Source: Planctomycetota bacterium (GTDB taxonomy: Bacteria > Planctomycetota > Phycisphaerae > Phycisphaerales > SM1A02). From it: a DNA stretch of 44,858 bases. This document shows, piece by piece, positions 34,975-44,500 of the stretch. Within the stretch, counting starts at the first letter, position 1; every line of letters starts with the position of its first letter. A program made the translations under genes and the position numbers. The DNA is taken from contig JAPLMU010000146.1 of assembly GCA_026386795.1 (NCBI GenBank), forward strand, positions 21,963 to 66,820, given 5' to 3'. A model generated the notes under the pieces. It made no database searches, had not been told where the DNA came from, and saw nothing but the letters and a program-made list of their open reading frames with translations.

Positions 34975-36162
34975 TCAGCCCGACAAGGGCGGCGCAAAGT
35001 CCTCGCTCTTAGCGCGACGAGCGAAATGATCCGCGCGCTCCAATGCACACGCGAGTGCCAATTCCACATCACCAACCACACTGCCAAGGGGCATCACCTC
35101 AATAAGTCCCGTGCTGCGCAGTGATTCAAATCGACGCGCGTCCACGCCGGCAATTACCAGCGCACGGCGAGAATGATGCAGGCGCTCGGCAACCGCGCGC
35201 AATTCAACGGCGCCATCAAAGTCCACATCATCAGCGTCACTCAAGTCCAAGATCGCGACATCGATTTCTGGATCCAGCGAGTCCACCCACAGTTGCATGT
35301 TGGGCAACCGATGCAATCCGCCTCTGTGTGAACCGCTGCATCGAAGCCTGAAATAGGCCACATTTCTCGGCAACTCCACTGCAGCACCCTCGGCAACCAG
35401 CGTCTCTGGTTCGAGGTCCGCAATCGGTCTCGAAAGGTCTTGATAAATAACCCACAGCAAGAAGCTGACTGGCGGAATCATCGCCCAACCATGAAGGCGA
35501 GGGACGATCATGGCTGCCAGCCCCGCGCCGAATGCAAAGCTACCGACAATGCTCACTAGTAACACAATCCGATGTCTGTGCGACATTCCGGCTGGAGTCT
35601 CGGTGCTTCGCTTGCGGTGCGGCTCGTGTCGCGAAAGTATGTGCGCAAGTTCCAGACCAAGGTCAGTGATGACGCCCGTGACGTGGGTCGTGCGCACTAC
35701 GCCGCCAGAGATGCGAGTGATTGTGGCATTCTGAAGACCCATAGCAAAGCAGGCGACCGCGGTCGACGCGAACATCGGCGAAGCGACCATCACGATTCCA
35801 TCTCCATCATGGAAGCGGGCATGGCGCGCAACAAGGAGACCGAATCCGATCAGCGCGATAGTCTCGATTGCCATTGGGAACACATAGATTGATTTCCAAC
35901 CGCGCACGCGCGCCGCGTCCGTTGAAATGCCAGATACCAGCGCACCAGCGAGGAACCAGGTTAGCAACCAGCCAGCAAGGGCCAAGAGCGACAAACGACC
36001 ATCGCCAACATCGCGCCCAAATCCAGCGGCAATCCCACTGACGTGCGAAACAGCCGTCCCGCAAGTAATCAGTCCAACGATATTTGTGTATCCCGATACC
36101 CACGCCAACGTGATCGCGAGGCGTGTTTGCTGGCGGAAAGAATGGGCTTGAGCGACGAGCAC
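34975..36162 (-). CDS. DUF1275 (YoaK-like) membrane protein fused to a STAS-like domain
   Basis: This 395-residue protein starts at a GTG (36162). Residues 10-245 form six or so spans of the DUF1275/YoaK type (ITLAWVSGYTNIVGLITCG, VSHVSGI, GLQNATITRISGG, RTTHVTGVITDLG). Residues 266-375 look like a STAS domain: DVAILDLSDADDVDFDGAVEL, then RRALVIAGVDARRFESL and STGLIEVMP. In phosphorylatable STAS domains a Ser or Thr follows Asp in a D-x-S/T-G motif; here it is DFDG (residues 314-317), an Asp at that site. DUF1275 proteins usually end after the membrane domain, so this fusion is unusual. It lies 14 bases after moxR on the same strand. Confidence 0.8.
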   Translation of the reverse strand: MLVAQAHSFRQQTRLAITLAWVSGYTNIVGLITCGTAVSHVSGIAAGFGRDVGDGRLSLLALAGWLLTWFLAGALVSGISTDAARVRGWKSIYVFPMAIETIALIGFGLLVARHARFHDGDGIVMVASPMFASTAVACFAMGLQNATITRISGGVVRTTHVTGVITDLGLELAHILSRHEPHRKRSTETPAGMSHRHRIVLLVSIVGSFAFGAGLAAMIVPRLHGWAMIPPVSFLLWVIYQDLSRPIADLEPETLVAEGAAVELPRNVAYFRLRCSGSHRGGLHRLPNMQLWVDSLDPEIDVAILDLSDADDVDFDGAVELRAVAERLHHSRRALVIAGVDARRFESLRSTGLIEVMPLGSVVGDVELALACALERADHFARRAKSEDFAPPLSG

Positions 36163-36176
36163 GGTCGGCGGTTACC

Positions 36177-37190
36177 TCACCGGGATGCGAAGTCAGCAGC
36201 AGCAGTCGGCACTGTTTCCACGATGTTTGTGACAATCTCATCGGCGCCGCGCCCCTCGGCCTCCGCCTCGAAATTGAGCAACACGCGGTGGCGCAGAGCG
36301 GGAAGCGCTACTGCCTTGATGTCCTCTGCCGCAACCGTGGCGCGACCGGCCAACAACGCCTTCACCTTGGCACCGAGCACCATCGTCTGTGCGGCGCGCG
36401 GACTTGCCCCGAAACGCAAGAACTGATTCACAAGCGGCGTTGCGAACTGACCCCGCGGATGCGTAGCCAACACCACCCGTACCGCGTAATCCTGCACGGC
36501 GTCGGAAATCCGCACGGCGCGCACTAGTTTTTGGTGGCGAATGATGGTTTCCGCGTCAATGACTTTCTGCGGTTCATCAATAGTTCCTGCAGTAGTACGC
36601 GCCAGAATTTCTCGCAAATCAGCGCGTGTTGAGTAGCCAACCTCAAGCTTAAAGAAGAATCGGTCGAGCTGCGCTTCGGGCAGTGGGTAGGTGCCCTCTT
36701 GCTCGATTGGATTCTGCGTTGCCATCACAAAGAACGGCTTGTCGAGTTGATGGGTAGTGCCACCAACAGTCACACTGCGTTCCTGCATTGCCTCAAGCAT
36801 TGCGCTCTGCGTCTTCGGTGTAGCGCGATTTATTTCATCTGCAAGCACAATTTGCGCGAACAGTGGACCCTTACGAAACTGGAAATCACGACCGGACGGT
36901 GTTTCCACCACGATGGTCGTACCAGTGACATCGGCCGGCATGAGATCGGGCGTGAACTGGATGCGGCCAAACTTTAATTGCAGCGCCTGCGCGAGGCTAC
37001 GAATCAACAGCGTCTTGCCGAGTCCGGGTACGCCCTCAAGCAGCGCATGCCCGCCGGCAAAGAGGCACACCAGAATGCCGTCGATGATTTCTTCGTGACC
37101 GACGATGGCCTTTTGCACCTCTTTCTTTACGCGATCATGGTCGGCGCGGAAAGTGGCGATGAGAGCTTCGGTTTGTTGTGGGTCGGCCAT
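36177..37190 (-). CDS. MoxR-type AAA+ ATPase
   Basis: The 337-residue ATPase belongs to the MoxR chaperone family, which matures or inserts cofactors into partner proteins. Walker A is GVPGLGKTLLIRSLA and Walker B IVLADEINRATPKTQSAMLEAM; the sensor region FFVMATQNPIEQEGTYPLPEAQLDRFFFKLEVGY is canonical. The C-terminal lid domain ends near RHRVLLNFEAEAEG. MoxR genes often precede DUF58 and von Willebrand factor genes; here neither is present, and the next gene is the DUF1275-STAS fusion. The ATG at 37190 (MADPQQ) gives the usual family start. Confidence 0.93.
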   Translation of the reverse strand: MADPQQTEALIATFRADHDRVKKEVQKAIVGHEEIIDGILVCLFAGGHALLEGVPGLGKTLLIRSLAQALQLKFGRIQFTPDLMPADVTGTTIVVETPSGRDFQFRKGPLFAQIVLADEINRATPKTQSAMLEAMQERSVTVGGTTHQLDKPFFVMATQNPIEQEGTYPLPEAQLDRFFFKLEVGYSTRADLREILARTTAGTIDEPQKVIDAETIIRHQKLVRAVRISDAVQDYAVRVVLATHPRGQFATPLVNQFLRFGASPRAAQTMVLGAKVKALLAGRATVAAEDIKAVALPALRHRVLLNFEAEAEGRGADEIVTNIVETVPTAAADFASR

Positions 37191-37467
37191 GGGATTCTCT
37201 GTAGACCTACACATCGTAAGCCCGGGGGGCGATCAACGATGTTCCTTTGGAATATGCGGACGAAAGTGCCGCTGGCGGGGTGGCGCGCAACTACGCTCTC
37301 CGTTGGCCGCTCAGTGCGCGGCTCTTTGGACTTTGGAGGAATGCGGTCAAATTCCGCAGCGAATGCGTCACCGTAGGCCGTACCCGCGTGGGTTCGAGCG
37401 AGCCGGGTCGACCGAAGTCCGAATGAAACGTCGATTTCCTGCGCACATCAGGAATGAAGGATCGCGA
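37191..37467. other. Divergent intergenic region between moxR and the PEP-CTERM-like gene
   Basis: These 277 bases separate divergent starts and should hold promoters for both. A TGCGG (37342-37346) / CCGCA (37354-37358) inverted repeat with a 7-base AT-rich spacer could be an operator. No terminator, RNA gene or convincing small gene was seen. The plus-strand frame that runs through it lacks a ribosome binding site until 37468. Confidence 0.4.
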
Positions 37468-37995
37468 ATGCTTTCGAAGCCCCGGACATTGTCCATCGCT
37501 GCGTCACTCGCAGCAGTCGTTCTTACTCAGTCAAACGCCGTTGCGGGGCTCGTCGCCAACTATCAGGTCGGCACGGGAGCGAACGCGTCTGCCATACAAG
37601 TGGATTTCAGCAACGGCAACACCTATGAGATCACCATCCACTGGGACACACCGCTCAACGGGTTCGATGGTCTGCTGACGGCAACGCAGTCCATAAGCGG
37701 CGCATCGCTTGTGTACGACGTCTACTCATTCGGTAACTTTGTGACCGGCATCGACATCGGCGCCGACTACGAATACGGCAACGGCGATCTCTGGCCCGTC
37801 GAGAACTACTGGCACTACTGGACACAGGTCAACGGCGCATGGGAGATGGCCATGTTCGGTGCAAGTGATCGAATGCTCAGTAACGGCAGCGCGGACGCTT
37901 GGGTGTTCGGTTCGAGCGACGCACCGCAGACCGTGCCAGCGCCGGGCTTGGCAGTCTTTGCGCTCTTGATGTTGCGCCGCCGCGACCGCCACTGA
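37468..37995 (+). CDS. Secreted protein with PEP-CTERM-like sorting tail
   Basis: The product is 175 residues from the ATG at 37468, which has GAAGGA six bases upstream. A signal peptide (LSIAASLAAVVLTQSNAVA) is followed by a beta-rich domain with a Trp/Tyr cluster (YWHYWTQVNGAWEM, MLSNGSADAWVFGS). The end is VPAPGLAVFALLMLRRRDRH: a short P-x-PG motif, a hydrophobic stretch and a basic tail, the layout of PEP-CTERM sorting signals processed by exosortase. The hydrophobic part is shorter than usual, so recognition by an exosortase is inferred. No exosortase gene is in the window. An upstream ATG at 37423 is possible but has no ribosome binding site. Confidence 0.75.
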   Translation: MLSKPRTLSIAASLAAVVLTQSNAVAGLVANYQVGTGANASAIQVDFSNGNTYEITIHWDTPLNGFDGLLTATQSISGASLVYDVYSFGNFVTGIDIGADYEYGNGDLWPVENYWHYWTQVNGAWEMAMFGASDRMLSNGSADAWVFGSSDAPQTVPAPGLAVFALLMLRRRDRH

Positions 37996-38030
37996 GAGGC
38001 GCGGCTACTACGCGTTCACGCGTTACTACG

Positions 38031-38068
38031 AAAGAAACTGCCCGCGCCGTCAGGACGGCGCGGGCAGT
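38031..38068 (-). terminator. Terminator of the clpP operon
   Basis: A perfect inverted repeat (38037-38051 against 38054-38068; the stem reads ACTGCCCGCGCCGTC) ends on the minus strand with TTTCTTTC. It lies 30 bases past the last clpP stop. It also faces the end of the PEP-CTERM-like gene, which it may terminate less efficiently. Confidence 0.85.
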
Positions 38069-38097
38069 GATTCGTGACACCTTATCCAAGAACGGAT

Positions 38098-38694
38098 TTA
38101 CTTCCCGGGCAACCGATCGAGGACCTTGTCGATCAGCCCATAAGCGAGCATTTCCGGGGCATTCAGCCACTTATCGCGGTCACAGTCATTGTGAATAGTC
38201 TCGCGAGTCTGCCCAGTGTTGTCGCTGTAAAGCGAGTACAGCTTGTCACGCAGGCGCAAGATGTGTTTCGCATGGATCTCAAGATCCGTTGCCTGCCCCT
38301 CGATGACTCCGCCAATCAATGGCTGGTGCATCAGATTCTCAGCATGCGGCAGCGCGAAGCGACGACCCTTGGTGCCGCTGCAAGCGATCACACTGCCCAT
38401 ACTGGCGGCCTGCCCAATGATGTATGTCGCCACTGGGCATGGCACAAATCGCATGGTGTCAACAATGCCAAGACCAGCGCTAACGCTGCCACCTGGACTA
38501 TTGACATACATGCTGACCTCCGCCTTCGGATCCTCATTAGCAAGGAACAGAAGCTGCGCCACCACCAAATTCGCCATCGTGTCCGAGACGCCGCCGCCTA
38601 GGAAGATGATGCGATCATTCAGGAGGCGACTATAGATGTCGTAGGCGCGCTCGCCGCGACCGGTTTTTTCAATGACGATGGGGATCAATGTCAT
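38098..38694 (-). CDS. clpP: ATP-dependent Clp protease proteolytic subunit, paralog 1 of 3
   Basis: The 198-residue subunit has the complete triad: Ser98 in GQAASMGSV, His123 in NLMHQP and Asp170 in NDCDRDKWL. The [17 protein letters not shown] oxyanion-region motif is also present. ClpP forms tetradecamers that degrade substrates delivered by a ClpX/ClpA-type ATPase in the cytoplasm. It is the last gene of three; the start is 18 bases after the second paralog, with AGGA upstream. It lacks a long propeptide, unlike the other two. No clpX or tig is nearby. Confidence 0.93.
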   Translation of the reverse strand: MTLIPIVIEKTGRGERAYDIYSRLLNDRIIFLGGGVSDTMANLVVAQLLFLANEDPKAEVSMYVNSPGGSVSAGLGIVDTMRFVPCPVATYIIGQAASMGSVIACSGTKGRRFALPHAENLMHQPLIGGVIEGQATDLEIHAKHILRLRDKLYSLYSDNTGQTRETIHNDCDRDKWLNAPEMLAYGLIDKVLDRLPGK

Positions 38695-38712
38695 GGTGTT
38701 CGTATTCCTATC

Positions 38713-39486
38713 TCACTGCGCCGGATGCGGCGCCACAGGCATGCGTTCGATGATTCGGTCAATGAGTCCGTACTCAAGCATTTCTTGGGAATTGAGCCAC
38801 ATATCGCGCTCGCAATCGGCGGCGATCTTCTCCATGGAGTGGCCAGTTGCCTCGGCATAGAGATTGTTGCAAACATCTTCAATGCGCTGCATCTGCCGTG
38901 CGAAGATCTCGAGGTCAGTTGCCTGACCCTCAAATCCGCCAATGCGTCCTTGATGGACCAAGTTCTCCGCGTTGCGCAATGCAAAGCGACGACCCTTTGC
39001 CCCACAACAGGCGATCACACTGGCCATACTCGCGGCTTGGCCGACGATAAACGTCGATACCGGGCAGGTCACCGAACGCATCGTGTCAATGATTGCCAGC
39101 CCGTCGGAGATTGATCCACCGGGGCTGTTGATGTACATGCTGATCTCAGCAGTGGGATCTTCGTTCCAAAGGAACAACAGTTGTGCCGTGACCACCTGCG
39201 CGAGCGGGCGAGAAATTGGCGCACCCACAAAGATGACGCGATCACGCAGAAGCCGACTGTAGAGGTCTACTAATTCCTCGCTCTTGCCACGCTTGTCGAC
39301 CACGAGCGGCACCGAAATCCAGCGCGGCTCATCGTCATCATCTTCGTCGCGGCGAGGATCAGCGCCTGGATCAGCATGATTCGAGGTAATCGACCACACA
39401 TCCGAGAGCCACTCCGCACTCGAAGAGATCGGGCTAGCCAACATCGGCGTGGCGGACATTAAGTTGAGCAACTCCGCTCGCGTCAA
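38713..39486 (-). CDS. clpP: ATP-dependent Clp protease proteolytic subunit, paralog 2 of 3
   Basis: The 257-residue subunit has a roughly 55-residue N-terminal extension that includes an acidic run (DEDDDDEP). It is otherwise canonical, with Ser153 in GQAASMASV, His178 in NLVHQ and Asp224 in ADCERDMWL. The NSPGGSISDGLAIIDTM motif is present. The body is clearly related to paralog 1 (SRLL-DR-IF, AQLLFLWNED, GRRFALRNAENL), pointing to tandem duplication. The start overlaps the stop of paralog 3 by four bases (ATGA). The extension may be a propeptide or a regulatory tail. Confidence 0.92.
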   Translation of the reverse strand: MTRAELLNLMSATPMLASPISSSAEWLSDVWSITSNHADPGADPRRDEDDDDEPRWISVPLVVDKRGKSEELVDLYSRLLRDRVIFVGAPISRPLAQVVTAQLLFLWNEDPTAEISMYINSPGGSISDGLAIIDTMRSVTCPVSTFIVGQAASMASVIACCGAKGRRFALRNAENLVHQGRIGGFEGQATDLEIFARQMQRIEDVCNNLYAEATGHSMEKIAADCERDMWLNSQEMLEYGLIDRIIERMPVAPHPAQ

Positions 39487-40178
39487 CGCTTGCCCTTCTC
39501 TGGGAAGGTCGCCACTTCGTCAACCAAACCGTAGGCCTTGGCCTCTTCTGCATTGAAATACTTATCGCGCTCAGCATCCTTGGTCACCGTCTCAACAGGC
39601 TGACCAGTGTGCTTGGCAAGAATCTCATTCAGCTGACGCTTCATCTTGAGAATCATTTCGGCCTGGATCTGAATGTCCGAGGTCTGGCCGTACACGCCGC
39701 CGTGTGGCTGGTGAATCATCACCTTGGCATGCGGCAGAATGATGCGCTTGCCCTTCTGACCAACGGCCAAGAGCACTGCTCCGCCGGAATACGCGCGACC
39801 GATGCAATAGGTGCCCACCTCGCTGGAGATGAACTGCATGGTGTCGTAAATGGCGAGCGTGTCATCAACAGCTCCGCCGGGACTATTGATATAGAAGTTG
39901 ATGTCTTGGCCACGCTTCTGGCTTTCCAAGTACAGCATCTGCATCATCACCCGCGCCGCGGAGGCGTGATTGATTTCGCCGATAAGGAAGACCACCCGAT
40001 TCTCCAAGAGGAGTTCATCGATGGTCATCTCGCGGGTGCGCTGGTAGGAAGTGCTAGCGAGGGTCTCCGGGCGAATCATGTCTCGACCGATACCAGCTGC
40101 TGCCAGCGTGTTCGGTGAAGCCATCATTCCGCCATGGATGCCGTTTGGGTAGTGGCCGGTCGGGAGGTTCAGTTGCAT
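39483..40178 (-). CDS. clpP: ATP-dependent Clp protease proteolytic subunit, paralog 3 of 3 (divergent)
   Basis: The 231-residue first gene of the operon has GAGGA before its ATG. The catalytic residues are retained (Ser131, His156 in MIHQP, Asp201 in KDAERDKYF), but the nucleophile context is GRAYSGGAV instead of the usual GQAASMGAV. It differs from paralogs 1 and 2 over most of its length and has a Met/Gly-rich N-terminal extension of about 45 residues. NSPGGAVDDTLAIYDTM is intact. It may form mixed rings with the other two, as in bacteria and plastids with several ClpP types; that is inference. Confidence 0.9.
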   Translation of the reverse strand: MQLNLPTGHYPNGIHGGMMASPNTLAAAGIGRDMIRPETLASTSYQRTREMTIDELLLENRVVFLIGEINHASAARVMMQMLYLESQKRGQDINFYINSPGGAVDDTLAIYDTMQFISSEVGTYCIGRAYSGGAVLLAVGQKGKRIILPHAKVMIHQPHGGVYGQTSDIQIQAEMILKMKRQLNEILAKHTGQPVETVTKDAERDKYFNAEEAKAYGLVDEVATFPEKGKR

Positions 40179-40353
40179 GCGATCCTCAATATGGAACCCG
40201 AGGGAATCCGCGGGGGACGGGAATCATAGTCCGCGTCCGGGGGCTACATCGGCGATTCGGGGGCGCAACATGCATCTCTCCGGGCAGATCTGGGCACCAA
40301 TTGAATGACCCCGGCCCGCATGCACCGATCCGGGGGGAACTTACGATGCGAGG

Positions 40354-41526
40354 ATGCACAGCGAAGCCACCATCGGCGGAATATTTACCGCAACCATCGC
40401 CGCGATCACGCTGGCGATCGGTCTGTCAGCGACGAACCCCGCGTGGTGCCAAGATCCATCGTTGACCCCACCCAACTCGGCTGAACCGCGGCCGGTGAAA
40501 CCTGCTGCCGCGCCGGTCGCTGAAAAGTCCGCATCACCATCGACGATTCCTGCAAATTCAACACCTTCCGCAGCGGCAGTGACTCCAACCGCCACGGCAC
40601 CCGCCCCAACGTCTGCGCCGACCGCACCCGTACCTCCACCCGCTTCCGAAGCCGCCGCCTCGCCGCCTGTGGTGATTGAGCGCGGCGATGAACACCCCGC
40701 CCGTTCCGCTGGCATTGGCTACATCCACCAATTCAGTGCTGATGTCGGGGACAACGCCAGTATGGGAGCTGATCGTTTCTATGGAAGCTTTTCATCGCGC
40801 GTCTACAGTTCCGATGATCTCAATGTCACCGTTGCAATGGGTTATGAATACGACTGGTATCACTGGAGCGGCGTCTCCGAACTCGGCGTTTCGGATCCGT
40901 TTGGCAGCGTGAACCTCTTCGGTCTACAGGCGCGCGGCAGCTTTAAAGTGGCAGACGAATGGACGGCGTCACTCGCTGGCATCTTCGCTATCGCCGGCGA
41001 ATCCGATGCCGACACCGGAGACAGTTTGTATGGCGGCGGCATCGGCAGCATTGCTTGGACCCCAACAGCAAACATGATGCTTGGTATCGGCGTCCTCGGC
41101 GTGACACAGATCGAGAATGATCCGATCATCATCCCGATCCCCGTGCTGCACTGGCACTTTGCCGATGATTGGCTGCTTTCCACCATTCGTCGCCCACCAG
41201 CGAGCCCGTTCGTTGGCGTCGATGTTGCCTGGGAACCCGAAGGCTCCAAGATGGATGTTGCCTTCGGAATTGGCTGGCAATTACGCCGATTTCGCCTCGG
41301 AACAAATAGCAACCCCACTATCAATAATGGCGTCGGTGAGGACCAAAGTTGGGCCGCATTCGTCACCGTTGGCTACGACTTCACGCCCACCTGTCGCGTT
41401 GACATGCTTGTTGGAACAACGTTCTACGAGCAGTTGCAAGTCGAAACGTCCAACGGTTCAAATGCCCGCAGCACCACTGTTGATCCCAACGCACTGCTCG
41501 GCGCATTTCTCACTGTGACTTTCTGA
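40354..41526 (+). CDS. Outer-membrane beta-barrel protein (DUF6268-like)
   Basis: The product is 390 residues. A signal peptide (IAAITLAIGLSATNPAWC) is followed by an 80-residue Pro/Ala/Thr-rich linker, then a beta-rich domain from about residue 115. Alternating hydrophobic strands (RFYGSFSSRVY, LNVTVAMGYEYDWYHW, AAFVTVGYDFT) and a terminal Phe (LGAFLTVTF) are the outer-membrane barrel signature recognised by Bam. The layout resembles a family of uncharacterised barrels annotated as DUF6268, quoted from memory. The role (porin or structural) is unknown. The start ATG at 40354 lies 175 bases from the divergent clpP operon, and the stop is 10 bases from the opposing helicase gene. Confidence 0.75.
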   Translation: MHSEATIGGIFTATIAAITLAIGLSATNPAWCQDPSLTPPNSAEPRPVKPAAAPVAEKSASPSTIPANSTPSAAAVTPTATAPAPTSAPTAPVPPPASEAAASPPVVIERGDEHPARSAGIGYIHQFSADVGDNASMGADRFYGSFSSRVYSSDDLNVTVAMGYEYDWYHWSGVSELGVSDPFGSVNLFGLQARGSFKVADEWTASLAGIFAIAGESDADTGDSLYGGGIGSIAWTPTANMMLGIGVLGVTQIENDPIIIPIPVLHWHFADDWLLSTIRRPPASPFVGVDVAWEPEGSKMDVAFGIGWQLRRFRLGTNSNPTINNGVGEDQSWAAFVTVGYDFTPTCRVDMLVGTTFYEQLQVETSNGSNARSTTVDPNALLGAFLTVTF

Positions 41527-41536
41527 TTCGCGCCCA

Positions 41537-44500
41537 TCACGCCTCGCATATCTCTCCGCGATCAACAAACGCGAGGACTGCGCTGACCGCGTCAGGAGCG
41601 AGGTTAAACATGGCTGTAAGCGCGCGGCGGTACCCCTCCATCTGCAATCGATAGGGCGCGATCCGTTCTTGGAATTCCGCCCCGCGTACATCACGCGCGC
41701 CGGTCTTCCAATCGACCACCTCAGCACGTACCACGCGTCCACCCTGCATGCCGAGCACAACGCGATCCATACGCCCGCGCTGAATACGACCATCAATCTG
41801 CACTACAAACGGCATCTCGCTCCGTACCGCAAGTGCATCGCAACGCCACGACGCGTACCGCGCTGGTCGCAAGCATTCACCAAGCGGACCCTGCGCAGCG
41901 GACATCACCAAGGCGCGCACCGATGCGCCCAAGACCGCATCAACTGGTCGCCCAATCTCCACTGCTACCGCACGCAAGACCTGCGGCTCCGATGTTGGGT
42001 CGATTCCGTCAGCACCCAGCCATTCAACATGCTCAAACCATGCGTGAGCGAGCGAGCCCCGCGCCCCGTCGTCGGCACCGGTGAATTCCGCGTCAAAGAG
42101 CGGAACACCACCTGCACCAAGGCGCTCATGCGAACTCGGCGCGGGACCACCGCGTGCACCCGGGCGCGCAATGCGCTCCACCGCGGGTGCCACTGCAAGA
42201 ACTTCCGCCCGCGCGGGTGGTGAAGTGCCTTGGTCGTGCGCCGCAACTTCACCGCGTACTGCATCTGCACCGCGCTCCCAGAATCGTTCATTGACTATCT
42301 TCGTCGCGCGCAGTGCTGTTTCAAATTCCGGGAACGCCAATCGCATGATCCGCGTTCCACTCAGGCGCATGGTGTCTGAAACTGTCGGCGGCGCGCACAC
42401 CAAGTGCAGCGCCTCGCGAGCGCGGGTGACACCCACATAGAAGGACGACACGTCGTCAAAGATGCGCCCCACTTCCGCCTCGCGACGGAATGCCTCAAGG
42501 ATCGGCGAGTACTCCATGATTGGACCTGCCAGCACCGGAGCAATGGCGATCGGTGCCTGCGTTGGATCAGGCGCAAGTACAGACCACTTACCAGCGCCGC
42601 CATCAACAGTACCCATCGGGCGGTCCATGCTGCCAAGGACTACCTCGTCAAATTCAAGACCTTTGCTTGCGTGGATCGTCATAACGCGAACACGCTCGCT
42701 GGCCGCAGCACGCACCCCGCGCGATTCAACACTCCGTACAAAGTGCCCGGGCCGAGCAACATCCGCCGCGTCGGCGTCATGAGCCATCGCCGAAAGTTGG
42801 CTCAGACGCTGCAAATCACGTGCTGAACACACTGGCCGAAGTCGTTCAATCGTCCGATCAATCCAGTCAGGCAATCCATCCGCGTGCAAAGCGCGACGCA
42901 CATGCGCCGAGATACGGTCCGCCTCACTGCGTTGCGCAGCGCCCCCGCCAAATGTTTCCATCGCCGCAAAGCCCAAGATGGAAGCCACTGGCTCGCGACT
43001 CACTATCCAATGCGAAGCGCGGTCATCCGGCTGATCCGCAAGCCGAAGCAGCGCCATGATTGCCGTGACTGCCGGTGAATCAAGTAACTGCGACCGTCCC
43101 TCGTCGCTCGCCGCCACGCCGGCGCGTCGAAGTTCGACAACGCACGCGGTAATTTCGGTATTCGATCGAACCAGAACGGCAATCGTTGCATCGGGGCGCC
43201 GCGCATGTCGGTCTGCAACGATCGCCGCAACCGTCGCCGCAACTGCATCAGCTCCCGATCCCGACGCGCGGAATGCGCGCACGAACCCCGGCAAGTCCTG
43301 CACGCGAGGCGCCGCAATATGTTCGACGAACGTCCAACCATCAAGCGCACGTAACAGCGGGCTACGGTCGACACCAACTGGCTCAGCCAGCCCAGCGTCC
43401 GTAAAGATGCGCCCCGTTCCCTTCGTGCCGGCGTCGAGCCCCGTGCCGCTCACCAAGCCAGAAATATCACTGAACACATCGTTGACGAAATCAAGAATCA
43501 CCGGGCTTGATCGAAAGCTGGTGTTGAGCGGCGCATCTGCCTCAAGACCTTGGCGTGATCCCACCTGCGCCAGCAATGCCGGCGTCCCACCACGCCACGC
43601 GTAAATCGACTGCTTTGGGTCACCCACAACCAAGAATCGACGGCCACCAGTCGCCATGATTTCATCGATAAGCGGAACAAGCGCGGTCCACTGCGCGGGC
43701 GAAGTGTCCTGGAATTCATCGAGAGCAAGGTCGTGGATCGCACGATCAAGACGCTCGCGCATTGCTTCCGTTCCTTCGCCACCGAGACAATGAGCACGAG
43801 CAACCAGCGTGGTGATGTCCTGAAATCCGTAAGCACCTTCCGAGCGGCGCATACGAACCAGCACCTTATCCACGCTGCCCACCAGTTCTTCTGTTGCCCG
43901 CAGACGTGCACGAATCAAATCTTGCACTTCCGCGCACGCGTGACACACCAGCGCATCCAAGCCTCGCGCAAATGCTGGCGCCGCTGGTGCACCGTTGAAC
44001 ACTCCTTTATCGCGCAAGCCACTCACAACCGAATCCTTGAGCAAATCAAACCAGTGACCGTCCTCAGCCAACCGAATGACACGAGGAATCGCTTTCACCC
44101 AATTCTTCACTGGAGTGCCCGACTTCGTCTCTGGAACGGGCGCCTTGCGCATTGCGTCGATCGCCTCGGCGCGAGCCGTCGCACTCGAGCGCCGCGCCTT
44201 TGGGAACAACTTCAAACTGTCGTCGGCGAGCACCAACCACGGCTTGCGAGGGTCAGGCCCCAGTGTGCATCGGTCCCAAATGGCAAACGCACCACCAAGT
44301 GCGTCATCAATTCCAGCCTGAATTTCTACTTTCGGTTGTCCATCGGCCATTTGCCGAGCAAGATCAACCGCTCGAACCGGATCGGATGCAATGACTTCAC
44401 CAATCGCATCCATGCGCATGGCTTGCTGCTCATCGTCTTCGGCAATGCGCCACCCTTCCGGCAGACCAAGTTCTGGAGCAAACGCGCCAGCCATTTGCAT

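Noticed and set aside
37105-37467. Upstream extension of the PEP-CTERM-like protein
   Set aside because: It overlaps the moxR start on the other strand and lacks a ribosome binding site. The signal peptide begins at 37468.
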